DNA from: Rhynchosporium graminicola
Lineage: Eukaryota > Ascomycota > Leotiomycetes > Helotiales > Ploettnerulaceae
DNA: 64,000 nt
Direction of reading: 5' to 3'
Assembly: GCA_900074885.1 (NCBI GenBank)
Contig: FJUW01000046.1
Location: 721,645 to 785,644 of the forward strand
Shown here: in pieces, positions 47,321 through 59,297 of the stretch
Position numbering within the stretch: position 1 is the first letter of the stretch
Layout: every line of letters begins with the position of its first letter
Translations under genes and position numbers: made by a program
Notes under the pieces: generated by a model
The model's database searches: none
Told to the model about the DNA's origin: nothing
What the model saw: the letters and a program-made list of their open reading frames with translations, nothing else

Positions 47321-49462
47321 ATGGCACCAACTATTCACAATCCAGACGACTTGACTCCTGAAGCAAGACTCATCATCGAGCGAAAACAGTTCCAACCACC
47401 GCTACCTCATATGCACGCACAGTATCTGAGATGGCAGCTGGAGTGCGATTACATATATGGAGATAGCCCTAGGGATGCCACACGACAGAGCTATGACCTG
47501 GTATTCGACAGCCGCAACGACGGAGAAATCATCTGGAAAACCGTCCGGGACTCTTCGTATCCGATCTCGCGAAAACAATGGGCCTCCTTGATCAGTACCG
47601 AAACAGCGGAGATGATGAGGCCGTCAAATTATCCGATGCTTATAGAAGCATACATCATGTTGTTTTGTACCCATATCAATCGGGTCCGAGGCGATGCAAA
47701 GAGGCTCTTGCTGCAAGAATCGAGCGAAGACGAGGCAAGGCAGCGAAAGCGAAGCCGCAGCCCTGCAGCTAGACGAATTGGAAATGAGCTCGTTAGTGGG
47801 ATTCGACTTGGATCTCCCCAACGTCGCAAGAGATTCTCACTTAATGTTGTATCGAATATATCACCAAGCTGTAAAGTATTGTCTGGAACAGATCTGTTAG
47901 CTTGCTTTCCCGAATATACTATTGAAGATCCTCAGAAAGGGCTTTTCTTGGATGAGAAGGCACTTGATGACTTGCTGCTGTCTATCAACTGCACGGCTGA
48001 CAACTTTCGAGAACGTAAGTGATCAATCCAACCGCTCAGAAGTCATACTGAAGCTGACTGTCGCTGTATCTAGTGGACTATTTGTTCATCCCCGTCGTTG
48101 ACGACTATCAAGCGCATGCTTTTCTAATGGGACTGGCTCCAAAGCAAAAGTATGCATTCCGTCTCAACAGCTGCGACAGTTCCATCGAGCTTGAAGACAG
48201 ATGGTGGGGTGTAGCACTTATGGCTATCATTCACCGTCTAGATCCGACTATCAAAACCAATACAATGAACCGTGAATTGAACGTACCAGAATCGGATCGA
48301 TCAAAGTACTGGTATCTTTTCGGCCAGTAAGAACATCAGGATCTGATTACTGCGATCATGTGTACTGATAGACATAACAGATACCCAAGGCGCACGCACA
48401 CAAATGATGGCAGCCCAGGTCAGATATTCTCTACGAGTCTTGGAAGCTCTCTCATGTTAAATTACATATCAAGAAGACTGTCACGGTAAATGAGTAAATC
48501 GCTGACGAATTATGCTAGATGGCCCGCAGCAACGCGATTATTACAATGTAGATATCTGCCATATTAACAACCTTTGTGATGACGTAAAGCTGACTTAGCT
48601 CCAACAGTGCGGAGTATTCACTATGACGAGTGCTTTCTGTTTGGCCTTTGGTTACAGCCTAATGTGTTGGCAGCAGTTGGAGGATCGTCAGCTACCAAGG
48701 GATCTAGACTATTGGAAGAAAGCTCGTATCATTTTTGAGATGGAGACGGAAGATTTCTCGGCAACCAACGACTTCGATTACGATTTATTGGAGATTCCAC
48801 AAGATGAAATACAGCCGCTTCTGAGATCTGAAAATGTAACACCCTCTGTATATTCGGATTCGGATCCTGAGAGCCCTAAACGTTTTGTCGATCTCACTCC
48901 TGATCATGGACCTATGGACGAGGATGAAGAAGAAGCTGGCAAACTCGAATATGGTGATGGCGATGAGGAGGACGACGACGATGATGATATGAATGAAGCT
49001 TACAGGATTGAGAGGTTAGATGTGGGTTTGGGTTACATTACCGACGAGGGTGAGGAGGGAAGTGATGGAGAGGACTTCGCTACTGAAGATGATGCAAGCA
49101 GAGCGTTCTTGACCGCTAAGGAAGCAATTGAACGTGAAAATCCAAGAGTAGCACCGATGTCTGATGACTTGCCATGGCCTGCTCAGATGCCAGCGGAGCC
49201 GGAGGGTTACTTCCAACGATCCGGCTTCATTTATCCTGCTCCGGACGTCAACTTCCAACCCGAGTTGAACTACTCGAAGCGAGAATTGAAGAAAGCGTGT
49301 CGTGATTTCCCACTTGTGGGTTGGAAAAGCATGAGTCGACAAAGTCAACCATTATTTTTGCAATGGATGCTTAATGAGATGGCTGCAACTATTTCGCTGA
49401 TTCGTGGGGACGCAATTGAGCCTTTCTTCCATCTTGCGAGAGGTTACAAGGATCGGGTGTAG
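47321..49462 (+). CDS. Ulp1/C48-like cysteine protease with acidic C-terminus
   Basis: Predicted ubiquitin-like-protein-specific cysteine peptidase (C48 fold), which would cleave SUMO-like modifiers. Five exons: 47321-48014, 48074-48326, 48381-48418, 48519-48547, 48608-49462 (622 aa). The catalytic set appears in order: His ~246 (YQAHAFLM), Asp ~266 (LNSCDSS), Gln ~332 (PQQRDYY) and Cys ~339 (NCGVFTM). The Gln sits on a 29-nt exon found by phase matching; it completes the PQQ..CGVF motif, which argues that the model is right. The N-terminal ~230 residues lack a known domain. The C-terminal 200 residues include a dense Asp/Glu run. Divergence from classical Ulp1 is high, so substrate and activity are uncertain. 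Confidence 0.72.
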
Positions 49463-49807
49463 ATGGAGAGCCTGAAGGTCCTGAAATAGCTGGATAAGCA
49501 ACAGTGCAAGAAAGAAGACTGAAAATTGAGTTGATATTAGTACTGCTAGATTGAAGTTCTGTATGTTTGAATCATCATTTGATATAAAAAAGTTCCAAAT
49601 CATCACCGTGAAACGGCTCCGAGCATACTGCGCCCTTTTGTAGACTTGTATAAGGGCATAATCGTCAGGAAGTACAATGTATAATACTGCTGCTCGACTT
49701 CGTCATATAATCCGAACCTTATCACCGTCTGTTCTTTTCGCCGTTAGGCGAGACTTACGACGCTTGACGATCTCTTTGAATTTCACTGCGTCTATCCAAG
49801 CGTAAAC
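49463..49807. other. Convergent 3' gap
   Basis: Short interval between the ends of the Ulp1-like gene and the Zn(II)2Cys6 gene. No gene seen. Confidence 0.5.
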
Positions 49808-52248
49808 TCAAGAGCCTTGATACCCCGTATTCCAAATTCCACCCATCATAGAATTTTCACCAAAGCAGCTCCCCAAGAATGCAGGCATACTCTCCAAATC
49901 CCCATTCCCTGCACCCACACCATAAGACGCCGGGAAATCTACTGAGCCATCATAAGTAAATTCTGCCAGATCACCTGCTGTGGAAAAGATCAAGGATCCG
50001 TCATCTTCGTTCTGAAAACCGGAGGGCGGTTGTTGAGATGATACGAAGGCTTTAGCGAAGCGAAGGAAGACTCGACATTTTTGGCAGAGTGTGGTGTGTG
50101 TTTCGGACCGACTACGCATGGATTCGAGCGTTTTGAGGGTTTGGGAAAGAAGAAATACGTCCGAGGTAGAATGTGCCGCTATAGCGTGGGTAAAGACGAC
50201 AAGGAAGGGAGCAAAGGATGCATAATCGATCAGCCTTGAATATCGTGAGTGCTTCCTCGCGACAGTATTGGGATTCGCCAAACACGACTTCGACTAGCAG
50301 GCACTTACCAATCGGAGTATATCCCGCATTTTGAGATGTCGTTTGGAGACAGCTTAGTCCAGTTATGAACGTGGCATTCCAGACTCAATCGAGCGGTTTC
50401 ATAACGTTGTGAACTTATTCTGATAGCTGCTGCTGGAGACGTCTGAGCTCCGTACAAAATAGTGAGGACAGAATAGAAGATAAAGTCGGAGGAGCCGATT
50501 ATGATATCTAAATCGCTTCTGCATTGCGCACCATCTGTGCTAATCTCGCTCAAGGTCAATGACAGCTCGTGATTGATAGGAAGACGAATTCACCTTTTTA
50601 AATTCTGTATGCCAAGCGTAGAAGCAAGTAACAAGCTCGTGAATAGTTCTCGCTCGAACTTCGGCATGCTCTTGGCGAGCTCTAACAGAATATAGTTCGT
50701 CGTACAGTCTTCCTTGCAACCGTGAGAAACCGGCGAAGGCGATCATGACCCTGTTCCAAGGTGCTATTTTGGGCTCACTGATAGGAGAATACATCATCAC
50801 GTCAATATCGTGACTAGGAATATTCGATGTATGGCCTAGATTGAGCGATAGCGTCTTGTCGATCATATACAGCATCCAGAAAACTTGACGCTTTGCTTCA
50901 GCAACTTGGGGAGAGTCGCGAGATACGACAGCTTCTCGATGGTAGCCTAGAATTTGGCAGAGTCGAGCTCCAGCTGAAACAAAGGTCCAGCATAAAGCTG
51001 GTCTGGAATCTTCTTGGGCTTTGATGGCCTAACAGAGACGGTTAGGGTAGACCTATCGGCGTTTTCGAGACAAACTTACGCCAAGTAAAAGTGACTGGAT
51101 GTTCTCCAGTGTCGGCGTCACCAGACAATCGTAATCTTGAAGCCCAGCGACGAAGTTCTTCTCGCATAGCTTGGCGTAATTGAGGTAGAGAGGATTAGGG
51201 TCTCCTTCTTCCATTCCATACTCCCCGAACACGTAGAACAGTAGACCGTTCATGAGAGTAGTTTCCCCTTTCGACACATGTTTTGTGGGGAAGTACACCT
51301 TCTTGCACAATTCCTCGAGTAAAGATTCGTCTCGCAAACCACTGTGCAAAATCACCAATGGGATTTGTGCTTGGGTCGTGTATTAGTTATGCTACCATAA
51401 GGAGAAGGCTTTCTGATGTCCAGGAACTTACTTGACGCCTTTTTTAGCACCTCTATGATAATATCCATAGGCGGAAGCTCAATTTTGGGAGCACTCAATG
51501 TTGCTTTCGTCACAGCTCGCGGAAATGACAGTTTGTTAGAAGGTGACGGTTTCCTTTTTCCGCAAAGAAGAGACTTCAAAGCAGCCAAAGAGACGCCGAT
51601 CTCCTGATTAAGGTCATTAGGAACAACTTCCTCTACTGAATACTCTGCCGTCACAGTTGCGTAAACAAATTGACTGTCAAATGAAGTCTCGCTCTGGAAC
51701 GCTGTCTCGGGAACAAATGGATATTCCGTCTCAGAAGCGGTAATACAGAGCTCGGGAGGAGCAGGAACAGAAGCTTGACTTATGTCAATCTTTTCGAGGC
51801 GATCTTTGATCTCTCGCAGGCTGTTGTGGATAAGACTGAAATGCTTTTCGCTGAAAGGCGTTAGTCACGCAGACTTGGTATTGCATTTTGAAGTGATAAG
51901 ACTTGCTGATAGGTAGCCGAAGGAGCTCGTAATTTGTTTTCTGGGGCTCTGGAAGCAACTCGGCATGGTAGCTTCGCGGTCCGACAGCTAGAACAGGGCG
52001 AGGATTTGTCACATCGAATCTATAAAAGATATCAGTGTCGGTGCATAAGCATGAGGGTATTCAAATCTCAATTGCACTTTTCTGATCTTGCAGTTCTCGC
52101 ACTAAGTAGGTTGAATCCTCAAATTAGCTGACAATTTACACATTCAAGCAAGGATGCATACCGCTTTAGGTATTAGTAAATCCCCAAGCTTGGAGGGCCC
52201 TCTGACTTGATCTCCGCCTTGTCTGTCGACAAGTTCTTCTGAGGACAT
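49808..52248 (-). CDS. Zn(II)2Cys6 transcription factor
   Basis: Fungal binuclear-cluster regulator, nuclear, binding CGG-type sites. Eight exons: 52248-52162, 52101-52078, 52019-51903, 51843-51432, 51369-51080, 51028-50594, 50544-50309, 50234-49808 (675 aa). The DNA-binding motif is perfect once spliced: Cys30-x2-Cys33-x6-Cys40-x5-Cys46-x2-Cys49-x6-Cys56. Its first half lies on a 24-nt exon, so simple ORF calling misses it. A coiled linker (LREIKDRLEKI) follows. The fungal-specific middle homology region has SAGARLCQILGYHR, RQVFWMLYMIDKTLSLNLGH and a long helical tail. A CACGTG box lies 39 bases upstream of the ATG. It is about 31 kb from the PKS, so control of that cluster is possible but unproven. 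Confidence 0.93.
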
Positions 52249-52286
52249 TCGGTCGACTGTACACCATTCGTTGTCCAACACCAGTT

Positions 52287-52292
52287 CACGTG
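52287..52292. promoter_or_regulatory. CACGTG E-box upstream of Zn(II)2Cys6 gene
   Basis: A CACGTG hexamer about 39 bases upstream of the predicted ATG. It is one of at least eight such boxes in intergenic parts of this window. In fungi this sequence is bound by bHLH proteins of the Cbf1/Pho4 type (known); its use here is inferred. Confidence 0.35.
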
Positions 52293-54217
52293 GAATAATA
52301 TGAAACAGACGATGTTGGAGTGAGACGAGGCAACGGAGACCGCGGGCTCCGAGCTATACCTCGCTTAAAGAGCGAGCTTTACCCCTGAGTCGACAATGTC
52401 TATTACTTACTTCTTTCCAACAGTGCAATAGCCAACGATTATGACATATCTGAGCAGAACCACTCCCTGTATAGAGCTGGACATAGTAATGAATTGATTG
52501 TGGGGAAAATCCCATGTTTCATGTACTACCTTACAGGTCACATGTGCTACCAGTCACGTGACTGAGTCATGCGAAGATATCTTTTTAGGCCATAGCTAAA
52601 TCGCCATACGTGAATAGTAACTTGGCGAGTGTATCTAGAGAACTACCCCTCCTATGTAAATTTGTGCTAGATGGCCATGGGAATTAATACACAATGCAAA
52701 TATTCATATTTACCTGATCACCGCTAAGGCTTAGATATGAACAGTCAAATTTTTGAGGGTGTGCACACCCAGGGGTAAATACTTCAACGTTCTACCACGA
52801 CTACTACCTCTTTCTAGTACTGTGAGTTCTGCCTCTGTAACACTCGAGCAGCATTCTATAGTGCAAAATAGCGTATCATCGACTGCTATAGCGATGCGAG
52901 GCTTAAGGATAGGCACTAGGATAGGTACGAGCCGGGTACATGAAGAGAGAGAGGGTAAATATATAGCATATCATTAATCTATGATTAACCTATCATTCGT
53001 ATAGTATAGCAGATGCTATTATCCCATAGAGTGCCGTAAACTCCAGATTAAGCGAGACAGGGATTATAGCTAATAAAAATAGTATATTCAGGAAGACGCT
53101 ATAACTCTAGGGAGTGCTTCGTGGCGTAGTGCGTTAAAGGTACTGCCTGGATATTTTGCTTTAGGGCCCACGTATGGAGCGTTCTGATAGCTCCACAAAA
53201 GGTATGAAAAGGTGTTTACTTCGTACTCTGTATAGCAAGCAAGCACTCCATAAGATAGCTAGTGAATCGATAATTCAAAGAGATGTAATTGGAAGGGTGG
53301 AGGTACATACCCAGGATGCAGAGGGTGCAGATGATTTTGATAATTTTACATAACAAGGGAGAGCCAGGGATGCGATACACTATACATAGTTATACATACA
53401 AATCTCGGTAGTGATAGATACACCCATCACTTTCAGCTCGCTTAGATAGTATATGGGGATTTAGCTGTGGCCTTGATTTTTAGCCTTCCGTTTAGCCTTC
53501 CATTTAGACTTCAATCAGTTTCCCAGTTTCTAGTTGTACGACGGAGTATTATCAGACACCGCAAAACTTCGAGTCCAGCAACTCGCCTGGAGTACTTCCG
53601 TACTTCATCACTATTCGAGCATACTACAAATGACTAGCTTCTAATCAGCACACGATCAGGCTTAATAGACCAGATGCAAACCACAACTGACTCACAATTT
53701 CCTGGCACTTTGAGATAAATAGCATTCGTGAAGAACATTTCTGCTTATGCCTTTTCTACAACTTGATTCACGAACTCTTTTTATAACTATCGTTGCTAAC
53801 GACTCATTCTTCGCAAGTGCCATCAGCTCCGCGGGTTTGCGGCGTTCGTCCCATCAAAGGTGGGTTTGGCAAGGGATCGAAGTATAATCTTATCAGATCT
53901 GATCCAATGATACTCTCGTAAAGATCCACCTGGGTCATATCTCTGCATCTGATAAACTTCGGTACTTCCGATTCAGTACTTGGCAAATGTTAAGCCCTCT
54001 GTAGAGAAATCTCTTGGATGAAAATTTCACTGTGATTTACACCCACCTTTGTGGATGTGCCAAGTTCGGTCTTTGGCGGAAAGTACAAGGGGCAAATATA
54101 ATGCAGCTTAGCCCGTTGGGTTTCTTCTCCATATCTTATCAGATCATACCAGAAGAGTCTCGATCTTCATTGTTTGTATTCGTTTAACTCACATTTTGTT
54201 GGTGTTGATCATTCGAT
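52293..54217. other. AT-rich gene-free region
   Basis: About 1.9 kb without a supported gene. From about 52600 to 53500 it is rich in TA steps (ATAG, TATAG, TTATA words), unlike neighbouring coding DNA. A CACGTG box within a near-palindrome is at 52555-52560. The composition would fit an old repeat-induced-point-mutated element, but I can find no transposase or reverse-transcriptase motif nor terminal repeats. The right end is the promoter of the MFS gene. Confidence 0.5.
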
Positions 54218-56266
54218 ATGAGTGACCCCGCAATGGCCAAAAGGCCCTCTCTCGATATCGTCGCGACAGAAGTTCCACCTAGTAAGAGTGAGAGTACTTC
54301 ACTCGATGAAAAGTCTGCTTCGCCCACTTCTGCAAGTATGTCTTCGGATTCTGGAAAGAGGCCTGTTCCTCTATCTTTCAAAATAGCTTCGATTGTGCTC
54401 GTTTCCATGATCGGATTTGGTGGTAACTGGAGCTCGGGAATCACAGGTGCTATGAAGACGAAGCTCAAGAAGGTATGATTCATATCGTTCTGATAAGAAG
54501 TACTTGTTAATGGATGAATAGGGGCTGAAAATCAACAATACCGAATTCGCTCTCCTAGACGCTAGCGAGGATTTCATGAAAACGGCATTGGTTCTTGTCA
54601 GTGGCATCGTCACGGATCGCATCGGAGGCGCTCGTATGTCTCCCAAACTCTCCACATTTCGCGTTGTAAGATCTTGTCTAACGCGATGCCAACAGAGGCG
54701 ATTCTGTACGGGAATGTGATCTACACAATCGGATCCATTCTAGCAGCAGCAGCAACAACGGTACGGAGTTACCGATTCCTGATCTTCGGCCAGGTCGTTT
54801 TAGCTTTAGGAGACATCGCAACCCAGGTAGCGCAGTACAAGATCTTCTCATCCTGGTTCCCGCCTGGACATGGATTCGCTTCGACTCTTGCTTTTGAACT
54901 AGCCATTGGAAAGGTACATATCTCCATGCAATTTTATATCATGAAACTAACACAGTTACCAAGATTGGCTCTTTCGTAGGCAAATCCACATCCAACATCA
55001 TCGCCGAAAATCTCGGCGACTTCTCCTGGGTCTACTGGATCGCCGTTGCCATGAACGTCTTCACTAACGTCATAACTCTCGTCTTCTATTTCTTCACAAA
55101 GTACTGCGAGAACCGCTTCCTCGATATGTCTGACCCCGCTACCGGGGAGGTCTTGACTGAGAAGAATAAGAAGTTCGATTTGAAGAGGATTGCGGAGCTA
55201 CCGTGGACGTTTTGGATGGTGATGCTGTTTAGTTTGGTGGAGACGAGTGGTGTCAGTGTATTTTCGGCAAACGCGACGGAGTTGGCGGAGTTGAGATTTG
55301 ATGTTGATAGCATTACGGCCGGGTGGTATACTAGTGTTCTGCAGTATGCTGGCAAGTTTTACTTGCCCGAGTGAGAAGAGGACAGTGCTAACAGTATAGT
55401 GCAGGCTTCTTTCTTGTGCCGCTGATTGGTATATTCATCGATTTGTATGGAAACAGACTTACCCTGAGTAAGTATTTCCCACTTTCCCAGGCTTCAGATC
55501 TAGCATTCGCTAAAGTCCTACTTCTAGTGGTATTTACCGGTGTCCTCCTCATGGCAGCAATGTGCCTCGTAAACTGGTCCGTCACACCCCAAGGCACAGC
55601 CGCCGCATTTGGTCTCTACGTAAGCTTTCCCCTATACCTCACATCTTTCTCCAATCTCGATTCCTTTCCCACCGACTGACACCCATCCAGGCCGTAGCAT
55701 TTTGTTTCGGCCCAACCCTGATAATCGATTCCATCCGCACCTCAATCTGGTCCCAATCGGTCTTCGGCTCCGCCTACGGCCTAAAAGTAACCATGAACAA
55801 CGCTCAGAACATCATAATCCGCGTCATGACCGGCGTGTTACAAGATTCGTCCCCGAAATCCAACCCTTACAAAAAGGTTACGCCTGTATACCTCTTCCTA
55901 GCCATCTGCTCTTTCGTAGTGGCTGTTGTACTCTTCGGTGTGTACTTGGTTAGTAAAAGGGGAAGTGGAGGTGTGTATATTGATGTTGCGAGGTTGCAAT
56001 GGACGAGGAAACAGAGGACGGCAAATGGAGAGCGGATGGTGGAGAGGAGGAAAGAGGTCGGTTTCGATAGTTTGGAAGAGAAGAATGCTAGAGTAGATGC
56101 TGGGACTGGGGTCGTGGGAGAGGAAGAGGTGGTTAGTGAAAAGGTTCAGAGGGAGAGGAGGAGGATGATGGTGATTAGTCGCGGGGCTTGTGGTGTTTTG
56201 GCACTTTGGGTCATGGGTGCTTGGGCGGCGTATTTCTGGGGCGTGGCGACAGGAAACAATAACTAG
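54218..56266 (+). CDS. MFS transporter, possibly MFSD1-like
   Basis: Multi-pass major-facilitator protein of 567 aa, exons 54218-54472, 54522-54633, 54696-54913, 54964-55351, 55405-55467, 55528-55619, 55691-56266. The polar N-terminus has a Ser-rich stretch, then helix 1 with SMIGFGGNWSSG. The loop GIVTDRIGGA, the helix with VVLALGDIATQVAQYKIFSSWF and a central charged loop follow. The final cytosolic tail is basic/acidic and is followed by a last hydrophobic segment. Similarity to the MFSD1 lysosomal peptide-transporter group is my impression from overall pattern; the substrate is unknown. The fourth intron (55352-55404) starts with GC (GCAAGT) and ends with GCTAAC...CAG, a GC-AG intron. All other introns are GT-AG. 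Confidence 0.85.
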
Positions 56267-57469
56267 GTTCGATGGCACTGGGTCTGGAATATCGATGCAT
56301 GATCATCTTTGGAGGATGATGTAATTTGTGGAGGACTGAGTAGAGGCGAGATAAATGTATGAGTTTGACGACGCGCTTTTCAAGCATCAGACAGTATGCA
56401 AATTTCACATCTGATTTCCCACGCCCTTTTCTCCTAACTCACAAGGTCAAGGTACTTATAACCTTCACCATGTCGCTCAATTTGGATTGGCTCTTCCTCG
56501 CCAAAACTTTTGACGCACATCGCATGGCTTACCTGATTATGATAAGCGAGATCTCTGAATAGATAGCTTACGTTTCCGCCGTATCCACGTCTCCCGCTTT
56601 CGTCAAGGTCCAAGGTAGCGACCATTGATCCCCACGATCAATATCCACTGCGCTACCACCAACCAGGCTTCCAACTTCGCTCCGAAACTAGCTTTGAAAG
56701 TAAGTATTATCCTACAAACTTAAAAACCTATACCTCGATCCGATCTCAGCAAAAAGTCCAAAAAGAATGTTCCAGAGTATTACCAAGGTAGCAACCAACT
56801 TCAAAGTCGTATGTATGATCATTTGATGAAATGTAACTTCGTTGATGAGCTAGTTGACTTGACTTCCCCGGAGACGAACCTCGTAGTTTGGATTTCCTAT
56901 TCTGTGGAATGTAAGGTCGCCTTTCTAGTTTGCTAGTACTGGAGTGAGTGACTTGCCGAGTGTATAGACTATCTAATGCAACTCTGATGGGGCAGTGATG
57001 GCTGCGTAGCGGATAGTACGGCATAATGTCATAGAAACTTAGCTCTAGCTCTGTATTGCTTGGGCTTACTGAGAACTTTCGATGTGTTATAGTGAGCGCA
57101 TCCCTCGTTTGTGTTCGCTACTGTACTTTTTTTTGATGAATGAGATTTCGTATGATAGGGGATGGTCAAACGAGAGAGTTAGCGGGGACAATCGGGTCTA
57201 TAATTCATTTTATTTGATGGAGAACAGGAATATGTGAAGAGCTTGGTGGTAGAGTATTTGTAATACTTCTTTCACACTATTTAGAGCAAGAGGATGTGTG
57301 TGTGCATAAGTTGAGAAATCTAGAAGTCGAGATCCGGGCTTTGACATCCGGACTTTTTGGCTTGCTGGTTTACATGGTTAGGCAGCTTTGGTAAGACGTA
57401 CTTGGATGAAACAGCTTGTGTTTGAAAAATTTCCGAACCGATTTCATTTATCTCGATTGTGCAATGTCT
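56267..57469. other. Convergent intergenic region
   Basis: About 1.2 kb between the 3' ends of the MFS gene and the cyclotransferase gene. Small ORFs only, none recognisable. A TG-rich patch is at 57294-57306. Confidence 0.45.
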
Positions 57470-58513
57470 CTACTCCAATACAATCCTCTTCTCACACCAA
57501 CTCCTCCCTCCTCTTTCCTCGTCCTCATCCTTACCTCCATCATCCCCAATAGTCCTCTCCCCATCACCACACGTCCACTTCAATACTGTATCATAATTCC
57601 ACCATACAACCGTCGTGAAACCCCCAATCAACCCTGCCAACCATCCCGGTATTTTGCCATCCTTATCAGCAGTGAGTTTTCCTAAGCCAAACAAGAACAG
57701 CAGAATCGGCAACCAAACGGCGAGGATGATGCTCTGACCTACTCTCTGCCCAGCAGTTGTAATTGTGTACGGTCGGATTTTATATAGATAGTCCATGTAC
57801 TCGTCTGGTAGTGAGTGTTCTTCGCCGCCGGAAGTGATAAGTTTTAGATATCTTGCTGATGCTTGTGCGTAGGAGGGATCGGGCCGCACAATCCCGCCGT
57901 TTGTGGATTTCTGGCTGTCTTCCGAGTCTCTAGATGGACGCAGTAATGTGTGTGCTTTAAATGGTGTACCCGTAGGTATCGTGTCTACGCTCTTCGTCCC
58001 AGCGGGTATGGTGTAACAAGGTACGACTACATCGTGATAGCTTGCACCTCCACCTTCTGTGGCTATTATCGTTCTGTAATCTTCGGATGTGACTTCGTAG
58101 ACGACGCCGACGAGGCCCTTTGTCCAGCGATCTTTCTGATAGTCGTTATCCTTGGCTGTGTTTGTGGATGTTGATGGGGGAACATGGTATCGCGTGTTTG
58201 CGAAGCAAGGCTCTGTGTAGGGTATTCCGGCGAGATCGAATGTAAGGTCCAGCGAGGGAACATGTACGTTGACTGCGGAGAGAGGCTTGATGCCTCGTGC
58301 GCCTTTGAAGGTCTCAGCGCAGAGGTTGGAGCCATAGGCTAAATAGAGGATTGTTGTCTCTGGGGAGGCGGATATGAGCCGTTCGATTGTGGTATGGGGA
58401 AGTTTTGTATGGACTGTAGCTCTATGAGAAGTCCAGAGTTTTGGAAGGGATGTGAATATTTGTTGACCGGAGCAGCGTGTTGTGCTGGATATAAAAGGCT
58501 CTGCTTCGGCCAT
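57470..58513 (-). CDS. GliK-like gamma-glutamylcyclotransferase with C-terminal membrane segments
   Basis: Predicted gamma-glutamylcyclotransferase-fold enzyme (releases 5-oxoproline from gamma-glutamyl substrates), similar in layout to fungal GliK-type proteins. Single exon of 347 aa; ATG at 58513. The substrate-binding loop YLAYGSNL is near residue 57, followed by RGIKPLSAVNV. The catalytic Glu candidate is in ATEGGGASYHDV. Two hydrophobic helices at about residues 260-280 and 289-306 suggest a membrane anchor, and the tail is acidic. In gliotoxin biosynthesis GliK acts on glutathione-derived intermediates (known), but here no gli-like genes are adjacent, so a general glutathione-related role is more likely. 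Confidence 0.82.
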   Translation of the reverse strand: MAEAEPFISSTTRCSGQQIFTSLPKLWTSHRATVHTKLPHTTIERLISASPETTILYLAYGSNLCAETFKGARGIKPLSAVNVHVPSLDLTFDLAGIPYTEPCFANTRYHVPPSTSTNTAKDNDYQKDRWTKGLVGVVYEVTSEDYRTIIATEGGGASYHDVVVPCYTIPAGTKSVDTIPTGTPFKAHTLLRPSRDSEDSQKSTNGGIVRPDPSYAQASARYLKLITSGGEEHSLPDEYMDYLYKIRPYTITTAGQRVGQSIILAVWLPILLFLFGLGKLTADKDGKIPGWLAGLIGGFTTVVWWNYDTVLKWTCGDGERTIGDDGGKDEDEERGGRSWCEKRIVLE

Positions 58514-59297
58514 GATAGCTATTTAGTCGGAGATTACAAACAGAGAGGTGGAGGAGTCGAGAACTGACGGGAAGTGAGGGTGAGAACAGCTGACTGAGAG
58601 AGAAAACACTCAATTTGATAACGTGAAAAACTTCAAGGGCATGAAATAGCTTGTTTGCCACGATAGATAAGGAAATTGAAGGCAAAAAAGTTGAGCTTGA
58701 TAGCTCTCGATTGCCAAGGATGACAAACCATTATACGGACTCGGGGTATTGAGGAAGCCGCTCCACACTAACGCTGAGGCTGAGTAGAAATGTTGAAGTT
58801 GTACTTATTCAAACGCGGAATGGGGGCCTCTAAGAAATGTGAAAGGAGCCCGGAGGACAGAGGAAGTTTCAGATATATATAAGTCGCTAGCCTCGACGTG
58901 TGTGAGGTATAAGTAAGGCGAAGAGGTCTGGCATTACTTATACTCGGCCGGCATGCAGCGGGTATTGATAATGTAGACATTGTCTTAGGGCTGAAACGAG
59001 AAATATGAGAGACGCCGGCCGAGAGCTCACCTCTGTTAGTCTCAAGTTCCGAATTGTTGTTTGGCAGAAGTATGCGATACGTTCATAGCCTTGCGAGATG
59101 AGAGATGTCTTAAAAAGTAACATCAGCGAGGCTGGCATAATTATGCTTTGTATGTGTCGATTAGCCTCCAAGCTCTATTGTAACTAGTGGGGTACTTGAC
59201 AGCGGGAGCTTGTTCCCCTTCGTCCCAACCCTCTGCGCCGCATAACGGCTCATTATTACTTACATAGTTCTGCTGAAAAACTCGCAACAAACGCAAA
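58514..59297. other. Divergent promoter region
   Basis: About 0.8 kb between the divergent cyclotransferase and BET2 genes; it should contain both promoters. No gene seen. Confidence 0.5.

Noticed and set aside
53100..53190. Possible tRNA-like sequence (GTGGCGTAGTG resembling an A box)
   Set aside because: No matching B box and no cloverleaf could be folded by eye.
57470..58513. Cyclotransferase as evidence for a gliotoxin-like cluster
   Set aside because: No nearby non-ribosomal peptide synthetase, GliT-like reductase or other gli-type genes are present.
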